DNA of 64,000 bases from SAR202 cluster bacterium bin87 (GTDB lineage: Bacteria; Chloroflexota; Dehalococcoidia; Lucifugimonadales; UBA3495), in contig MPNC01000002.1 in NCBI GenBank assembly GCA_002238825.1, positions 363,180 to 427,179 of the forward strand, written 5' to 3'. Position numbers and translations under genes: made by a program. The stretch's first letter is position 1, and each line of letters begins with the position of its first letter. The notes beneath the pieces were generated by a model. The model was not told the origin of the DNA, searched no databases, and worked only from the letters and a program-made list of their open reading frames with translations. Of this stretch, positions 1 through 7,808 are shown piece after piece.

Positions 1-167
1 GCGTACCTGGTGCCGCCAAACTTCACGTCGTCGGGCAGAACGGCCGGATCCGGATAGTCGTTGCCGGCCTCCAGCAGCAGCACCGAGGTGTTCGCGTCCT
101 CTGCCAATCGGCTGGCCAGCGTGGAGCCGGCCGCACCGCCTCCGACCACGATAACGTCGTACTTCAT
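1..167 (-). CDS. GMC family FAD-dependent oxidoreductase, N-terminal part (runs off window)
   Basis: Only the first 55 or so codons are inside the window. The translation begins [15 protein letters not shown], the FAD/ADP-binding dinucleotide fold (GxGxxG) of glucose-methanol-choline oxidoreductases, and continues with the usual SVLLLEAG strand that binds the FAD ribose through its Glu. GMC enzymes oxidise alcohols, choline or sugars to carbonyls with FAD. A strong ribosome site (AGGAGG) lies 6-11 bases before the ATG. It closely resembles the two complete GMC genes at 14.3 kb and 26.4 kb, so it is a third paralogue. It diverges from the ATPase gene starting at 284. Confidence 0.85.
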   Translation of the reverse strand, partial: MKYDVIVVGGGAAGSTLASRLAEDANTSVLLLEAGNDYPDPAVLPDDVKFGGTRY

Positions 168-220
168 GCGTCCTCCTGGGGCTATCATTTCCCCGTGTTG
201 AATTGATAGTTTAGACTGGG

Positions 221-247
221 ATTATATCGGAAAACCGCACCCGCCAA
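221..247 (-). promoter_or_regulatory. Probable promoter of the leftward GMC gene
   Basis: Read on the minus strand there is a perfect TATAAT (plus positions 221-226), preceded by TTGGCG (242-247) with a 15-base spacer, about 54 bases before the GMC start codon. The -10 is exact; the -35 is weak and the spacer short, so this is tentative. Confidence 0.35.
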
Positions 248-283
248 TCGCGGCCGTCAACGAGCATCCATCAGGGGAGCATC

Positions 284-1360
284 ATGTCAGATCAGACACC
301 AGACCAAAACCTCCACCTCCCCAGCCTGGTCATCAAAAACTTCCGCGGCATCGACGAACTGACCATCCCCCGCCTGGGCCGCGTAACCCTGCTTGCCGGG
401 AAGAACGGAGTTGGGAAAACGACGGTGCTGGATGCGGTGCGGGTGTGGGCGTCCCGGGGCTTAACCAACGAGTTCAGTGAGGTGCTAACAGACAGAGGCG
501 ATGCATTCATCAGAAACGCAGATAGTCAACAACGAACGGTTATTGACCGCACAGCACTGTTCACGCATCGACCAGCCTCGCCGGAGATAACCATTTCTAT
601 CGGAGCAATTGAAGACGCCAATACACTCAAAATCCGGCAATTCTATTCCAAGGATAGGACAAGCCGGCCAGTTCCGTTCCCGATGGACGTGTCCGAATAT
701 GTCCACCTAGAAATGCAGCTCGGCGCAAGCGGGCTGTGGCGTGAAGGGCTTCACTTTTTGCTTGATTCCATTCCTACGGCTGTTCCCTGCAGCACGTTCG
801 GGCCCAATCGCCCGACCGATGAGACAGTCGAAGAATATTGGAACGAAGTGGCCCTCACTTCCCACGAGGACCGGGCCCTAGAAGCACTGAACCTCATCAC
901 GGACGTAGTAGTGGAGCGTGTCGCGGCATTGGAACCATTTCCCGGCACGGGATTCATGCAACCACGCCGTGTAATGGCGAAGGTACGGGATTCAGACTGT
1001 CAAGTACCGTTGCGTACCTTGGGAGATGGAGCATTCCGTACGTTCGCCGTAGGCCTTGCGTTGGCCAGAAGCAGCGGCGGCTTTCTCCTCATCGACGAGG
1101 CCGAAAATGGCATCCATCACTCCATCCAGGCCAAGTTCTGGAACATGGTGCTGCAGACTGCGGAGCGCAACAACGTGCAGGTCATCGCCACCACCCACAG
1201 CTGGGATTGCGTAGAGGGCTTCGCACAGGCAGCAAACGAATTAGAGGACATCGAGGGCCTGCTGGTCCGCATCGAGCGCGTGCCGGTCGGCTTGAGGGCG
1301 ATCACCTACGATGAATCTCGCTTGGCCTCGGTTACGAAATACGATATCGAGGTGCGCTGA
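284..1360 (+). CDS. AAA family ATPase (AAA_15/OLD-like, ABC-type head) of a two-gene ATPase-TOPRIM module
   Basis: 358 aa. The start follows CAGGGGAGCATC. An N-terminal 'LVIKNFRGIDEL' strand, as in RecF/SMC/OLD ATPases, precedes Walker A GKNGVGKT (residues 39-46). An ABC-signature-like LRTLGDG lies near 243-249, Walker B LLIDEAENGIH near 268-278 (D271, E272), and the switch segment ATTHSWD near 302-308. This is the lid-less ATPase layout of OLD-family nucleases and of the PARIS AriA protein, here without a C-terminal TOPRIM domain. The next gene supplies a TOPRIM-like protein and starts only 2 bases after this stop. Such ATPases often act in anti-phage defence or DNA repair; that role is inferred. 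No housekeeping partner is visible. Confidence 0.85.
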   Translation: MSDQTPDQNLHLPSLVIKNFRGIDELTIPRLGRVTLLAGKNGVGKTTVLDAVRVWASRGLTNEFSEVLTDRGDAFIRNADSQQRTVIDRTALFTHRPASPEITISIGAIEDANTLKIRQFYSKDRTSRPVPFPMDVSEYVHLEMQLGASGLWREGLHFLLDSIPTAVPCSTFGPNRPTDETVEEYWNEVALTSHEDRALEALNLITDVVVERVAALEPFPGTGFMQPRRVMAKVRDSDCQVPLRTLGDGAFRTFAVGLALARSSGGFLLIDEAENGIHHSIQAKFWNMVLQTAERNNVQVIATTHSWDCVEGFAQAANELEDIEGLLVRIERVPVGLRAITYDESRLASVTKYDIEVR

Positions 1361-1362
1361 TC

Positions 1363-2004
1363 GTGATAATCCCCCGGCCGGGCTCATCCGATCCCCTGCT
1401 GGTGGTCGAGGGCAAAGACGACCTCCATGTTATTTCACACTTATCAGGGCGGGCAGCTCCGTTTCTAACTTTCGGCATCAGGGATTATGAAGGTATCGAC
1501 AACGTCCTCGGCAGCATCAACGGGCACATCGACACGCCGGGCCGGCCTGCCGTGGGTTTTGTGATGGACTCGGATCGGGACCCAAACCAAACTTGGGACA
1601 GAGTTCAAGGAGAATTTGCCAAAGCGGTACGCGCGGTCGCACTGCCTGACCGTCCTGATCCAAACGGCACCATCATTTCTGAAAGTCCAGGCACGGGCGA
1701 ACCCCGCATTGGCATTTGGATGATGCCCGACAATACATCGCCGGGAGAACTCGAAGACTTCGTCGCCGAAATGATTCCCGAGGATGACCGAGTTTGGCCG
1801 CTGTCCCGCCGATACGTCAATCAAATCCCGCTCGTCGAGCGCAAATTCGCCGAAAGCAAAACCGGCCGTGCGCAGGTCCATGCTTGGCTGGCGGTTCAGG
1901 AAGATCCCAGGCCAATGGGTCTGGCTATTCGCACCCAGGACCTGCAAATCGCCAACCTGCTCTCCCAGACGTTCCTCGCCTGGCTCAATCGCCTCTTCGC
2001 CTGA
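1363..2004 (+). CDS. TOPRIM-like DUF3226 protein, partner of the upstream ATPase
   Basis: 213 aa, GTG start 2 bases after the ATPase stop; the GAGGTG near the end of the ATPase gene serves as ribosome site, so translation is probably coupled. The N-terminal VVEGKDD (E16) and the MDSDRD motif (D69, D71, D73) match the acidic signature of TOPRIM folds. MPDNTSPGELEDF near 121-133 is the conserved block of DUF3226. TOPRIM domains coordinate Mg2+ and cut or rejoin nucleic acid in topoisomerases, primases and OLD/GajA nucleases; AriB of PARIS (DUF4435) is the closest functional analogue as a separate subunit. A nuclease effector role here is inference from architecture. Confidence 0.8.
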   Translation: MIIPRPGSSDPLLVVEGKDDLHVISHLSGRAAPFLTFGIRDYEGIDNVLGSINGHIDTPGRPAVGFVMDSDRDPNQTWDRVQGEFAKAVRAVALPDRPDPNGTIISESPGTGEPRIGIWMMPDNTSPGELEDFVAEMIPEDDRVWPLSRRYVNQIPLVERKFAESKTGRAQVHAWLAVQEDPRPMGLAIRTQDLQIANLLSQTFLAWLNRLFA

Positions 2005-2107
2005 ACGCCGCCATCGCGCGGTGGCAGAGCCAAGGGCGCCGTCACCCCGTGTGTTATCATCCCGCAATTGTTCGTCCTTCTCCCGCCGGCCCGTCCGGAG
2101 GTCTCCA

Positions 2108-4138
2108 ATGCTGTATCAACGCTACCGCTATTCCCAGTGGGATGGCACCCAGCAGATTTTCGACGTCGACGCCAGCGAGGTGATGGACGCCCTTTCGGAT
2201 GACCTGCTGCAGCACGGCGACCTGGCCCGGGCCCTGCGCGACCTCTTCCGCAACGGCATGCAGAACCGCGACGGTTCCGAAATGCCCAACCTGCGCCAGC
2301 TCATGGAACAGCTCAAGCAGCAGCGGCGCGAGCAGATGCAGCAGAGCAACCTCGACTCCGTGGTGGACGACCTCAAGGAACGGATGGACGAAATCCTCCG
2401 CACCGAGCGGGAGGGCATCCAGCGTCGCCTGGACGATGCAGCCGATCAGCCGGAGCCCGCCGACATGGATGGCAAGGAGCAGCAGCGGGCCCTGAACCGC
2501 ATGCTGCAGGAACGCGCCCAGCGCAACCTCGATAAGCTGGATGAACTCCCCGACAGCCTGGGCGGGCAGATCCAGGAGTTGATGGAGTACGACTTCATGG
2601 ACCCGGACGCCCAGCAGATGTTCCAGGAACTGCTGGACATGCTCAAGGGCCAGATGGCCCAGAATATTTCCCAGCAGATGCAGGACCAGATGCAGAACAT
2701 GTCGCCGGAGCAGATGGAGGCCATGCGTCAGATGATGCAGGACCTCAACCAGATGCTGCGCGACCGCATGGAGGGGCGAGACCCCAACTTCGAAGGCTTC
2801 ATGCAGAAATGGGGTCCCATGTTCGGCGACGACCCGCCACAGAGTCTCGATGAGCTCATGGAGCGCATCCAGCAGCAGATGGCGCAGATGCAGTCGCTGA
2901 TGGACAGCCTGTCCCCCGACATGCGCCGCGAGCTCGAAGACGCCATGCAGTCCGCCATGGACCCGCGCCTCATGGATGAGATGTCCGAGTTTGCCAGCCT
3001 GATGCAGTCGCTGATGCCGCCGGATGAACTTGCCCGCCAGTACCCGTTCCTCGGCGACGACAGCATGACCCTGGAGCAGGCCATGGAAGCCATGCGCCAG
3101 ATGCAGGACCTCGACCAGTTGGAACAATCACTCCAACAGGCTATGCGCACCGGCAACCTTGACGACGTCGACCCGGAAAAGCTGGCGGAACTGTTGGGCG
3201 AAGAGGCCCGGCGGGCGTGGGAAGAGCTTGACCGCCTGCGCCAGTTGCTGAAGGATGCCGGCTATATCACCGACGACGACAAGCTCAACCTGACCGCCCG
3301 GGGCATCCGCCGCATCGGCCAGAAAGCCATGCGTGAGGTGTTCCAGCAACTAAAGAAGGACCGCATCGGCAACCACGACCTGAATACCCGTGGCGCCGGC
3401 GGCGACCTGCTGGGCGACACCAAGACTTATGAGTTCGGAGACCCGCTGCAGCTGGACCTCCAGGCCACGGTGAAAAACGCCATCGTCCTCGGCGGACCGC
3501 AGGTGCCCGTCAAGCTGCGCCCCGACGACTTCGAAATCTACCGCAACGAGCACATGACCCGCTCCGCCACCATCGTGCTGTTGGACCAGAGCCGTTCCAT
3601 GGGGCTGTTCAACAACTGGGCGGCGGCAAAGAAGGTGACCCTCGCCCTGTTCGCCCTCATTCGCCAGCAGTATCCCCGGGACACCCTCCACGTCGTCGGG
3701 TTCTCGGACTACGCGCGCGAGTTGGAGGAGGAAGACCTGGCCGGCCTCACCTGGAACAACTGGGTGTCCGGCACCAACCTGCACCACGCCCTGATGCTGT
3801 CCCGCAAGCTCCTCTCCCGCGAAAAGGGAGGCACCCGGCAGATCCTGGTGATCACCGACGGCGAGCCCACGGCGCACCTGGAAGGCGAGCAGGCCTACTT
3901 CTCCTACCCGCCCAGCTACCGCACCGAACTGGAAACGCTTAAGGAGGTGCGACGCTGCACTCAGGAGGGCATCGTCATCAACACCTTCATGCTGGAGAAC
4001 AGCTACCAGTTGGTCAACTTCGTTGATCGAATGACCCGCATCAATCGCGGCCGGGCTTTCTACAGCAGCAGCGAAAACCTGGGCGAGTACGTGTTGGTCG
4101 ATTACATCACCAACCGTCGCAAGCGGGTTTCGGGCTGA
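2108..4138 (+). CDS. Large VWA-domain protein with Met/Gln-rich helical N-terminal region
   Basis: 676 aa from the ATG at 2108, chosen because GGAGG sits 7 bases upstream and the protein begins MLYQRYRYSQWDG; the frame stays open upstream but without a plausible start. Residues about 20-430 are strongly helical and unusually rich in Met, Gln, Glu and Asp (runs such as QQMQDQMQNM), suggesting long coiled coils. The C-terminal third is a von Willebrand A domain with MIDAS motif DQSRS (D493, S495, S497), the Thr in SGTNLHH, and VITDGEPT (D584). Proteins of this build usually work with a MoxR or magnesium-chelatase-type ATPase as CoxE-like metal-insertion or assembly factors. No such ATPase lies in the window; the ATPase-TOPRIM pair is 103 bases upstream on the same strand. 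Cytoplasmic; substrate unknown. Confidence 0.85.
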   Translation: MLYQRYRYSQWDGTQQIFDVDASEVMDALSDDLLQHGDLARALRDLFRNGMQNRDGSEMPNLRQLMEQLKQQRREQMQQSNLDSVVDDLKERMDEILRTEREGIQRRLDDAADQPEPADMDGKEQQRALNRMLQERAQRNLDKLDELPDSLGGQIQELMEYDFMDPDAQQMFQELLDMLKGQMAQNISQQMQDQMQNMSPEQMEAMRQMMQDLNQMLRDRMEGRDPNFEGFMQKWGPMFGDDPPQSLDELMERIQQQMAQMQSLMDSLSPDMRRELEDAMQSAMDPRLMDEMSEFASLMQSLMPPDELARQYPFLGDDSMTLEQAMEAMRQMQDLDQLEQSLQQAMRTGNLDDVDPEKLAELLGEEARRAWEELDRLRQLLKDAGYITDDDKLNLTARGIRRIGQKAMREVFQQLKKDRIGNHDLNTRGAGGDLLGDTKTYEFGDPLQLDLQATVKNAIVLGGPQVPVKLRPDDFEIYRNEHMTRSATIVLLDQSRSMGLFNNWAAAKKVTLALFALIRQQYPRDTLHVVGFSDYARELEEEDLAGLTWNNWVSGTNLHHALMLSRKLLSREKGGTRQILVITDGEPTAHLEGEQAYFSYPPSYRTELETLKEVRRCTQEGIVINTFMLENSYQLVNFVDRMTRINRGRAFYSSSENLGEYVLVDYITNRRKRVSG

Positions 4139-4233
4139 TTACAGCGCTTTCGTACCCGCGTCTGCGGTTGCGGTTCCCGAGGCACGTTTGCTAGAATGGA
4201 CGCCCACTCACGCGAAAGCGCCAGTGGCCCAGT

Positions 4234-4309
4234 GGGGCTGTAGCTCATTTGGGAGAGCGCTTCAATGGCATTGAAGAGGTAGCGGGTTCGATTCCCGCCA
4301 GCTCCACCA
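4234..4309 (+). tRNA. tRNA-Ala (anticodon GGC)
   Basis: 76 nt with encoded CCA. Acceptor GGGGCTG pairs with CAGCTCC (one G-U). The anticodon arm CTTCA/TGAAG holds a 7-base loop, ATGGCAT, giving anticodon GGC that reads GCC alanine codons. The T arm GCGGG-TTCGATT-CCCGC is canonical. A terminator-like hairpin follows 28 bases later. The last 11 bases of this tRNA and the 7 bases after it are repeated exactly at 13203-13220, marking a probable integration site. Confidence 0.96.
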
Positions 4310-4316
4310 CTTTCCC
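4299..4316 (+). repeat. Putative att site, left copy (tRNA-Ala 3' end)
   Basis: CAGCTCCACCACTTTCCC, covering the last 11 bases of tRNA-Ala and 7 bases beyond, is identical to 13203-13220. Exact 3'-tRNA repeats of this length are the usual product of integration by tyrosine-recombinase elements. No intact integrase remains. Confidence 0.55.
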
Positions 4317-4336
4317 CCTCAACTTACCCTTGGAAC

Positions 4337-4377
4337 ACGGCGTTTCCTGCTGAAATCAAGTAGGGAACGCCGTTTTT
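4337..4377 (+). terminator. Intrinsic terminator downstream of tRNA-Ala
   Basis: An 11-bp stem (ACGGCGTTTCC with GGGAACGCCGT, one G-U pair) around a 15-base loop is followed by a T-run beginning at 4373. It would end tRNA-Ala transcription. Confidence 0.8.
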
Positions 4378-4480
4378 GTGTCCGCCAAAGTCCGACTGCA
4401 TTCGCCACTAACCGCGAAAAATCCGCGGAACTCGACTGTGCATATCAGTTTCCCCGCCCGACGACCTCGGGGAAACTAAC

Positions 4481-4567
4481 GTGAAAATTCAAGATCACCG
4501 AGCGATGAAACGCAAAGAAGTTCTGCACTGGTGCGGCGTGTCCAACGCAACGCTATATAAGATGTGA
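4481..4567 (+). pseudogene. AlpA/excisionase-type HTH remnant
   Basis: A 28-codon frame (GTG start, or an inner ATG at 4505) encodes KRKEVLHWCGVSNATLYKM before TGA. This matches the first helix-turn-helix of AlpA/MerR-like excisionases (RKEV...GLSRATLYR). A full AlpA protein is about 60-80 aa and continues past this helix, so this copy is truncated. Its place just inside a tRNA-bounded segment fits a leftover of an integrative element. Confidence 0.45.
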
Positions 4568-4570
4568 CTG

Positions 4571-6256
4571 CTACAGGTCCTCGCTTTCCGCGCGGTCGGC
4601 CAGTAGCAGTGGGCGGATTATATGCTTCGCTTCATCGACGTCGGCTGCGATGTTCTCCGCGGGAACCCTGTCCAGCACTCCCATAGCGCGAACCGTGGCC
4701 ATCACCGATTCATTCATGCCGGCGATTACTATGGTTCGGGACCGTCGCGCCATTGCCACGCCGACCAGGTCGCCCATCATTACAGCGGCGGAGTCGTCCA
4801 TAAAGACCGTTCGGGACATGTCGAATATGGAGTATTGGTGTCCCCCGATGTCAATCCGAAGAATACGGCTGAGCTCCCGGGATGAGGCCACCGTGACACG
4901 GTCCGGGAAGACGACCAGGCCGGACCGGGCCTGGAATGGGTCGGCGCCCTCGTCCCAATCGCTCGCGTCCAGAAGGGCGTTATCCAGCAGTGGTACCGAG
5001 ATGACTGCCGACGCCTCCACGCCCTCGAGCTGGCGCGACCCCATCAGTGCGGCAACCACCAGCCCAATCACTATGGCAGTGGCGAAGTCCGCGAAAAGCG
5101 CGAGAACAAAGGTCACAATCATGACAACTGCAAAACTGCGGGAGACACGATGTATGCGTTTGATAAATCGCCAGTCGATTATGCTCCAGCCCGTGACCAT
5201 GAGAATGGCAGCCAATACAGCATAGGGAATGACCTCGGCCACCGGACCCAGAAATAGAACTACGGCGAGAATTATTCCGGCCACGGTAAGCCCGGCCAAT
5301 GGCGACCTGCCGCCGCTCAGCGCGTTCGGCATACTGCCTGGCGCGATTGACCCGGGCAACCCTCCGGTCAAGCCGGCCGCGATATTGCCCAGGCCTTGGG
5401 CAAACATCTCACGGTTCGGCCTGTGCTGGTTGCCGGTAATCGCATCCACTCGCAGAGCTATTACGAAAGTGGAAAGCGAGGCCAGCAGGGCCATCACGAA
5501 GGCCGGTTGCAATGAATGCAGGAAGAAGCCCAGGGAGATGGCGGACCATTGCAGCTCAGGCAGGCCCGAGGGTATCTCGCCCACGGTGGGAGCATCCTGA
5601 AGCAGCAACCACCCAACAACAGTACCCACGGCAAGCGCGGCAAACAGGGCAGGAGAAAGCCGCAACAGCCTTCCTCGCCACAACAGGGCCACCGCAACAC
5701 AGATGGCGGCTAACGCCAAAGCCTCAAAATTCGTTGCTCTCACCGACTCTGGCCACGACACTATACTATTGACAATGCCGCCTTTCGCAGGGGTTCCACC
5801 CAAGGCCGGAGTTATCTGCTTGACGATGATCAGGACCCCGAAGGCTGCAAAGAACCCCGAGGTCAGAGAAGTGGGGATATAGGTGGCATAGCGTCCCAGT
5901 CCCAGCAGCCCAAAGACTATCTGAATCATTCCGGCCATGATGCCTATGGTGGCTGCCTGAGCAAGGCTATCCGCGTATTCCGCAACCACCAGGCCCATGA
6001 GAACGGTAACGGCTGTATTGGGGCCGTATACGAAGCCCCTGGTCCCTCCGAAGATGGAGGCAAAAATACCCACCGCTACGGCGCCGTAGAGCCCCGCCAC
6101 CGGACCCAGCCCGGACAATACCCCATAGGCCATTGCCGTGGGCAACGTGACACCCGAGGCGGTGAGGCCGCCCAGGAGATCTCCCCGCAGGTTGTGCAGC
6201 CCGTAGTCTACTCTGCGCGGTAGAAGGGCTGATGGGTTTACAAAGCGCTCCCTCAT
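4571..6256 (-). CDS. SulP family anion transporter with C-terminal STAS domain
   Basis: 561 aa inner-membrane protein. The first 420 residues are a hydrophobic SulP core, with the family segment near residues 35-80 (LTASGVTLPTAMAYG, then GPNTAVTVL). The last 120 residues form a soluble STAS domain containing DMSRTVFMDDSAA, which resembles anti-sigma-factor antagonists and regulates transport. SulP carriers take up sulfate, bicarbonate or dicarboxylates; the substrate cannot be told. The ATG overlaps the stop of the preceding micro-gene (ATGA), so the two are translationally coupled. It lies inside the tRNA-Ala-bounded segment. Confidence 0.9.
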   Translation of the reverse strand: MRERFVNPSALLPRRVDYGLHNLRGDLLGGLTASGVTLPTAMAYGVLSGLGPVAGLYGAVAVGIFASIFGGTRGFVYGPNTAVTVLMGLVVAEYADSLAQAATIGIMAGMIQIVFGLLGLGRYATYIPTSLTSGFFAAFGVLIIVKQITPALGGTPAKGGIVNSIVSWPESVRATNFEALALAAICVAVALLWRGRLLRLSPALFAALAVGTVVGWLLLQDAPTVGEIPSGLPELQWSAISLGFFLHSLQPAFVMALLASLSTFVIALRVDAITGNQHRPNREMFAQGLGNIAAGLTGGLPGSIAPGSMPNALSGGRSPLAGLTVAGIILAVVLFLGPVAEVIPYAVLAAILMVTGWSIIDWRFIKRIHRVSRSFAVVMIVTFVLALFADFATAIVIGLVVAALMGSRQLEGVEASAVISVPLLDNALLDASDWDEGADPFQARSGLVVFPDRVTVASSRELSRILRIDIGGHQYSIFDMSRTVFMDDSAAVMMGDLVGVAMARRSRTIVIAGMNESVMATVRAMGVLDRVPAENIAADVDEAKHIIRPLLLADRAESEDL

Positions 6257-6402
6257 ATCGTGAGATCAAGACCTGGTCCGTCAGCCTTTCCTTCCATGAT
6301 GTTTATGCTGACGACATCGCCTTTTCTGTTACGTATCGACCGGACTTCTGCCTGCGCGGCATCGCCGATTGTTTCAACTTCCACCAATATGCATGCTGGC
6401 AT
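6253..6402 (-). CDS. 49-aa protein translationally coupled to the SulP gene
   Basis: A short frame beginning MPACILVEVETIGDAA and ending GPGLDLTI. Its stop overlaps the SulP start as ATGA, the classic coupling arrangement, and it is the only sensible frame in the SulP leader. A TTG 33 bases upstream could extend it to 60 aa. The alternating hydrophobic beginning suggests a small alpha/beta fold. I do not recognise a family; it may be a regulator or an assembly partner of the transporter. Confidence 0.5.
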   Translation of the reverse strand: MPACILVEVETIGDAAQAEVRSIRNRKGDVVSINIMEGKADGPGLDLTI

Positions 6403-6641
6403 GATCCTATCCCGAGACTTTTCAAATGAAGCCAAACCGCCAATTGGGCAGTAAGCGTCATGTTATCACAACACCCTGCTGGCTCAACCGGCGGCGGCAG
6501 GCGGAGCACCGGTGACAGAGGGCCACGGACATTGGGCACCGCCTGTCAAGCTGTCGGCATGCAGGTCATCGCGGCCACGAGAAGCTCGCCCGCCCGCTCG
6601 ATATCCAGCAATCGTCGCCCGGCTCGCGTGCAATCTCCGGA

Positions 6642-7718
6642 CTAGCGCCGCAACAACGGCAACACGTCGTCTGTGAACCGCGCCGCGGCCACCTCGGCCA
6701 CGGCGCTGTTAGTGGCGAAATCCGGCCCAACGATTCCGAACTTCGACACTCCGAGCTCTTCGAGTTCGGTCAGCCGGTCGGCGCAGTAGCCGGGCGCCCC
6801 CACGATCGCGTACCCGTCCATGAAGTCATCGGTGAGGGCCGTGGTCTGTTGCCCGCCCTCCTGGCCGTGCAGGTTCATGTCGTAGCGGTTGTGCAGCTCG
6901 CGAAAGACCTCCGCCTGACCTTCGTCCGTCGGCCCCGCCACTTCACCGTACATCGCGGAGAATCGCGCGAACAACCCGGTGGAGGGCCGCCCGAGCTCAC
7001 GGCCCGCGGTGGCGTCCTCGGTGCACACGACATTGACGTATGCACCGAAACTGAGCAACTCTGGATCCCGTCCCGCCCGTCGAGCCGCATCGCGGGCGGT
7101 CTCCATGCCCCAGGTTATGCGTCTGGGGTCGGCGCCGACGGCGAGCATCACCCGGTCAGCCTGACGGGCAGCGATGCCGATCACGCGGGGGCCTGTGGCG
7201 GCGACCTCGATCGGTACCTTGCGGTCGTCTGTTTCGTTGCCGACCCAGCGGATGGAGCTGGCCTCAGGCGCTTTCGCGAGACGGAGACGATCCACCGGCG
7301 GTGCTGCGTCGTCCGGGACCCCCGCATCTTCGAGGGGAACCTCACCGCCCTCGAGATAGGCCTGCAGCTGTTCGAGGTAGTTCTCGAACCAACTCAGGCG
7401 CGCCGGAGCGCGGCCAAGGTGCGCGAGGGCGCTGTCGCCGCGGCCGATCCCGATCACCATGCGACCCCGGGACAAGCGCTGGACCGCAAACGCCGAAGTC
7501 GCGGTCACCGAGGCGTGACGGGTCACGGGGTTCGTCACGGATGTCGCCAGTCCCAGCGTGTCCGTGACGGTGGCCGCCAGCGCGAGGCAGATATAGGGGT
7601 CCCCGGTCAGGCTCTGGGAGTCTCCCAGTCCGATGCCGTCCCAGCCTTGCGCCTCGGCCCGCCGCGCGAATTCCATGATTCCTGTGGGCTCGGATACCCG
7701 CCAAGTCCAGCATTCCAT
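6642..7718 (-). CDS. LLM class (luciferase-like) flavin/F420-dependent oxidoreductase
   Basis: 358 aa, the full length for the family. The (beta/alpha)8 LLM signature is visible in EFARRAEAQGWDGIGLGDS, LALAATVTDTLGLATSVTNP and SRGRMVIGIGRGDSAL, most like methylene-tetrahydromethanopterin-reductase-type F420 enzymes. These transfer hydride between F420 or FMN and an organic substrate, or act as monooxygenases. AGGAGG precedes the ATG by about 11 bases. One of four LLM paralogues in the window. Substrate unknown. Confidence 0.88.
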   Translation of the reverse strand: MECWTWRVSEPTGIMEFARRAEAQGWDGIGLGDSQSLTGDPYICLALAATVTDTLGLATSVTNPVTRHASVTATSAFAVQRLSRGRMVIGIGRGDSALAHLGRAPARLSWFENYLEQLQAYLEGGEVPLEDAGVPDDAAPPVDRLRLAKAPEASSIRWVGNETDDRKVPIEVAATGPRVIGIAARQADRVMLAVGADPRRITWGMETARDAARRAGRDPELLSFGAYVNVVCTEDATAGRELGRPSTGLFARFSAMYGEVAGPTDEGQAEVFRELHNRYDMNLHGQEGGQQTTALTDDFMDGYAIVGAPGYCADRLTELEELGVSKFGIVGPDFATNSAVAEVAAARFTDDVLPLLRR

Positions 7719-7808
7719 GTAAGGTAGCCTCCTGTCTCGCTCGTTCGATGTCGGCAGATCGTCGTTCCTCGCCGTAGCGTCCCGGTTTAACCCAACTGTT
7801 GATTCGCT

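Noticed and set aside
1784-2107. N-terminal extension of the VWA protein
   Set aside because: It overlaps the TOPRIM gene in another frame and is Arg/Ser-rich without homology; the ATG at 2108 has a clear ribosome site.
2057-3127. Long minus-strand open frame (Leu/His-rich) opposite the VWA gene
   Set aside because: It mirrors the Gln/Met codon pattern of the VWA coding strand, lacks a ribosome site, and has no family features.
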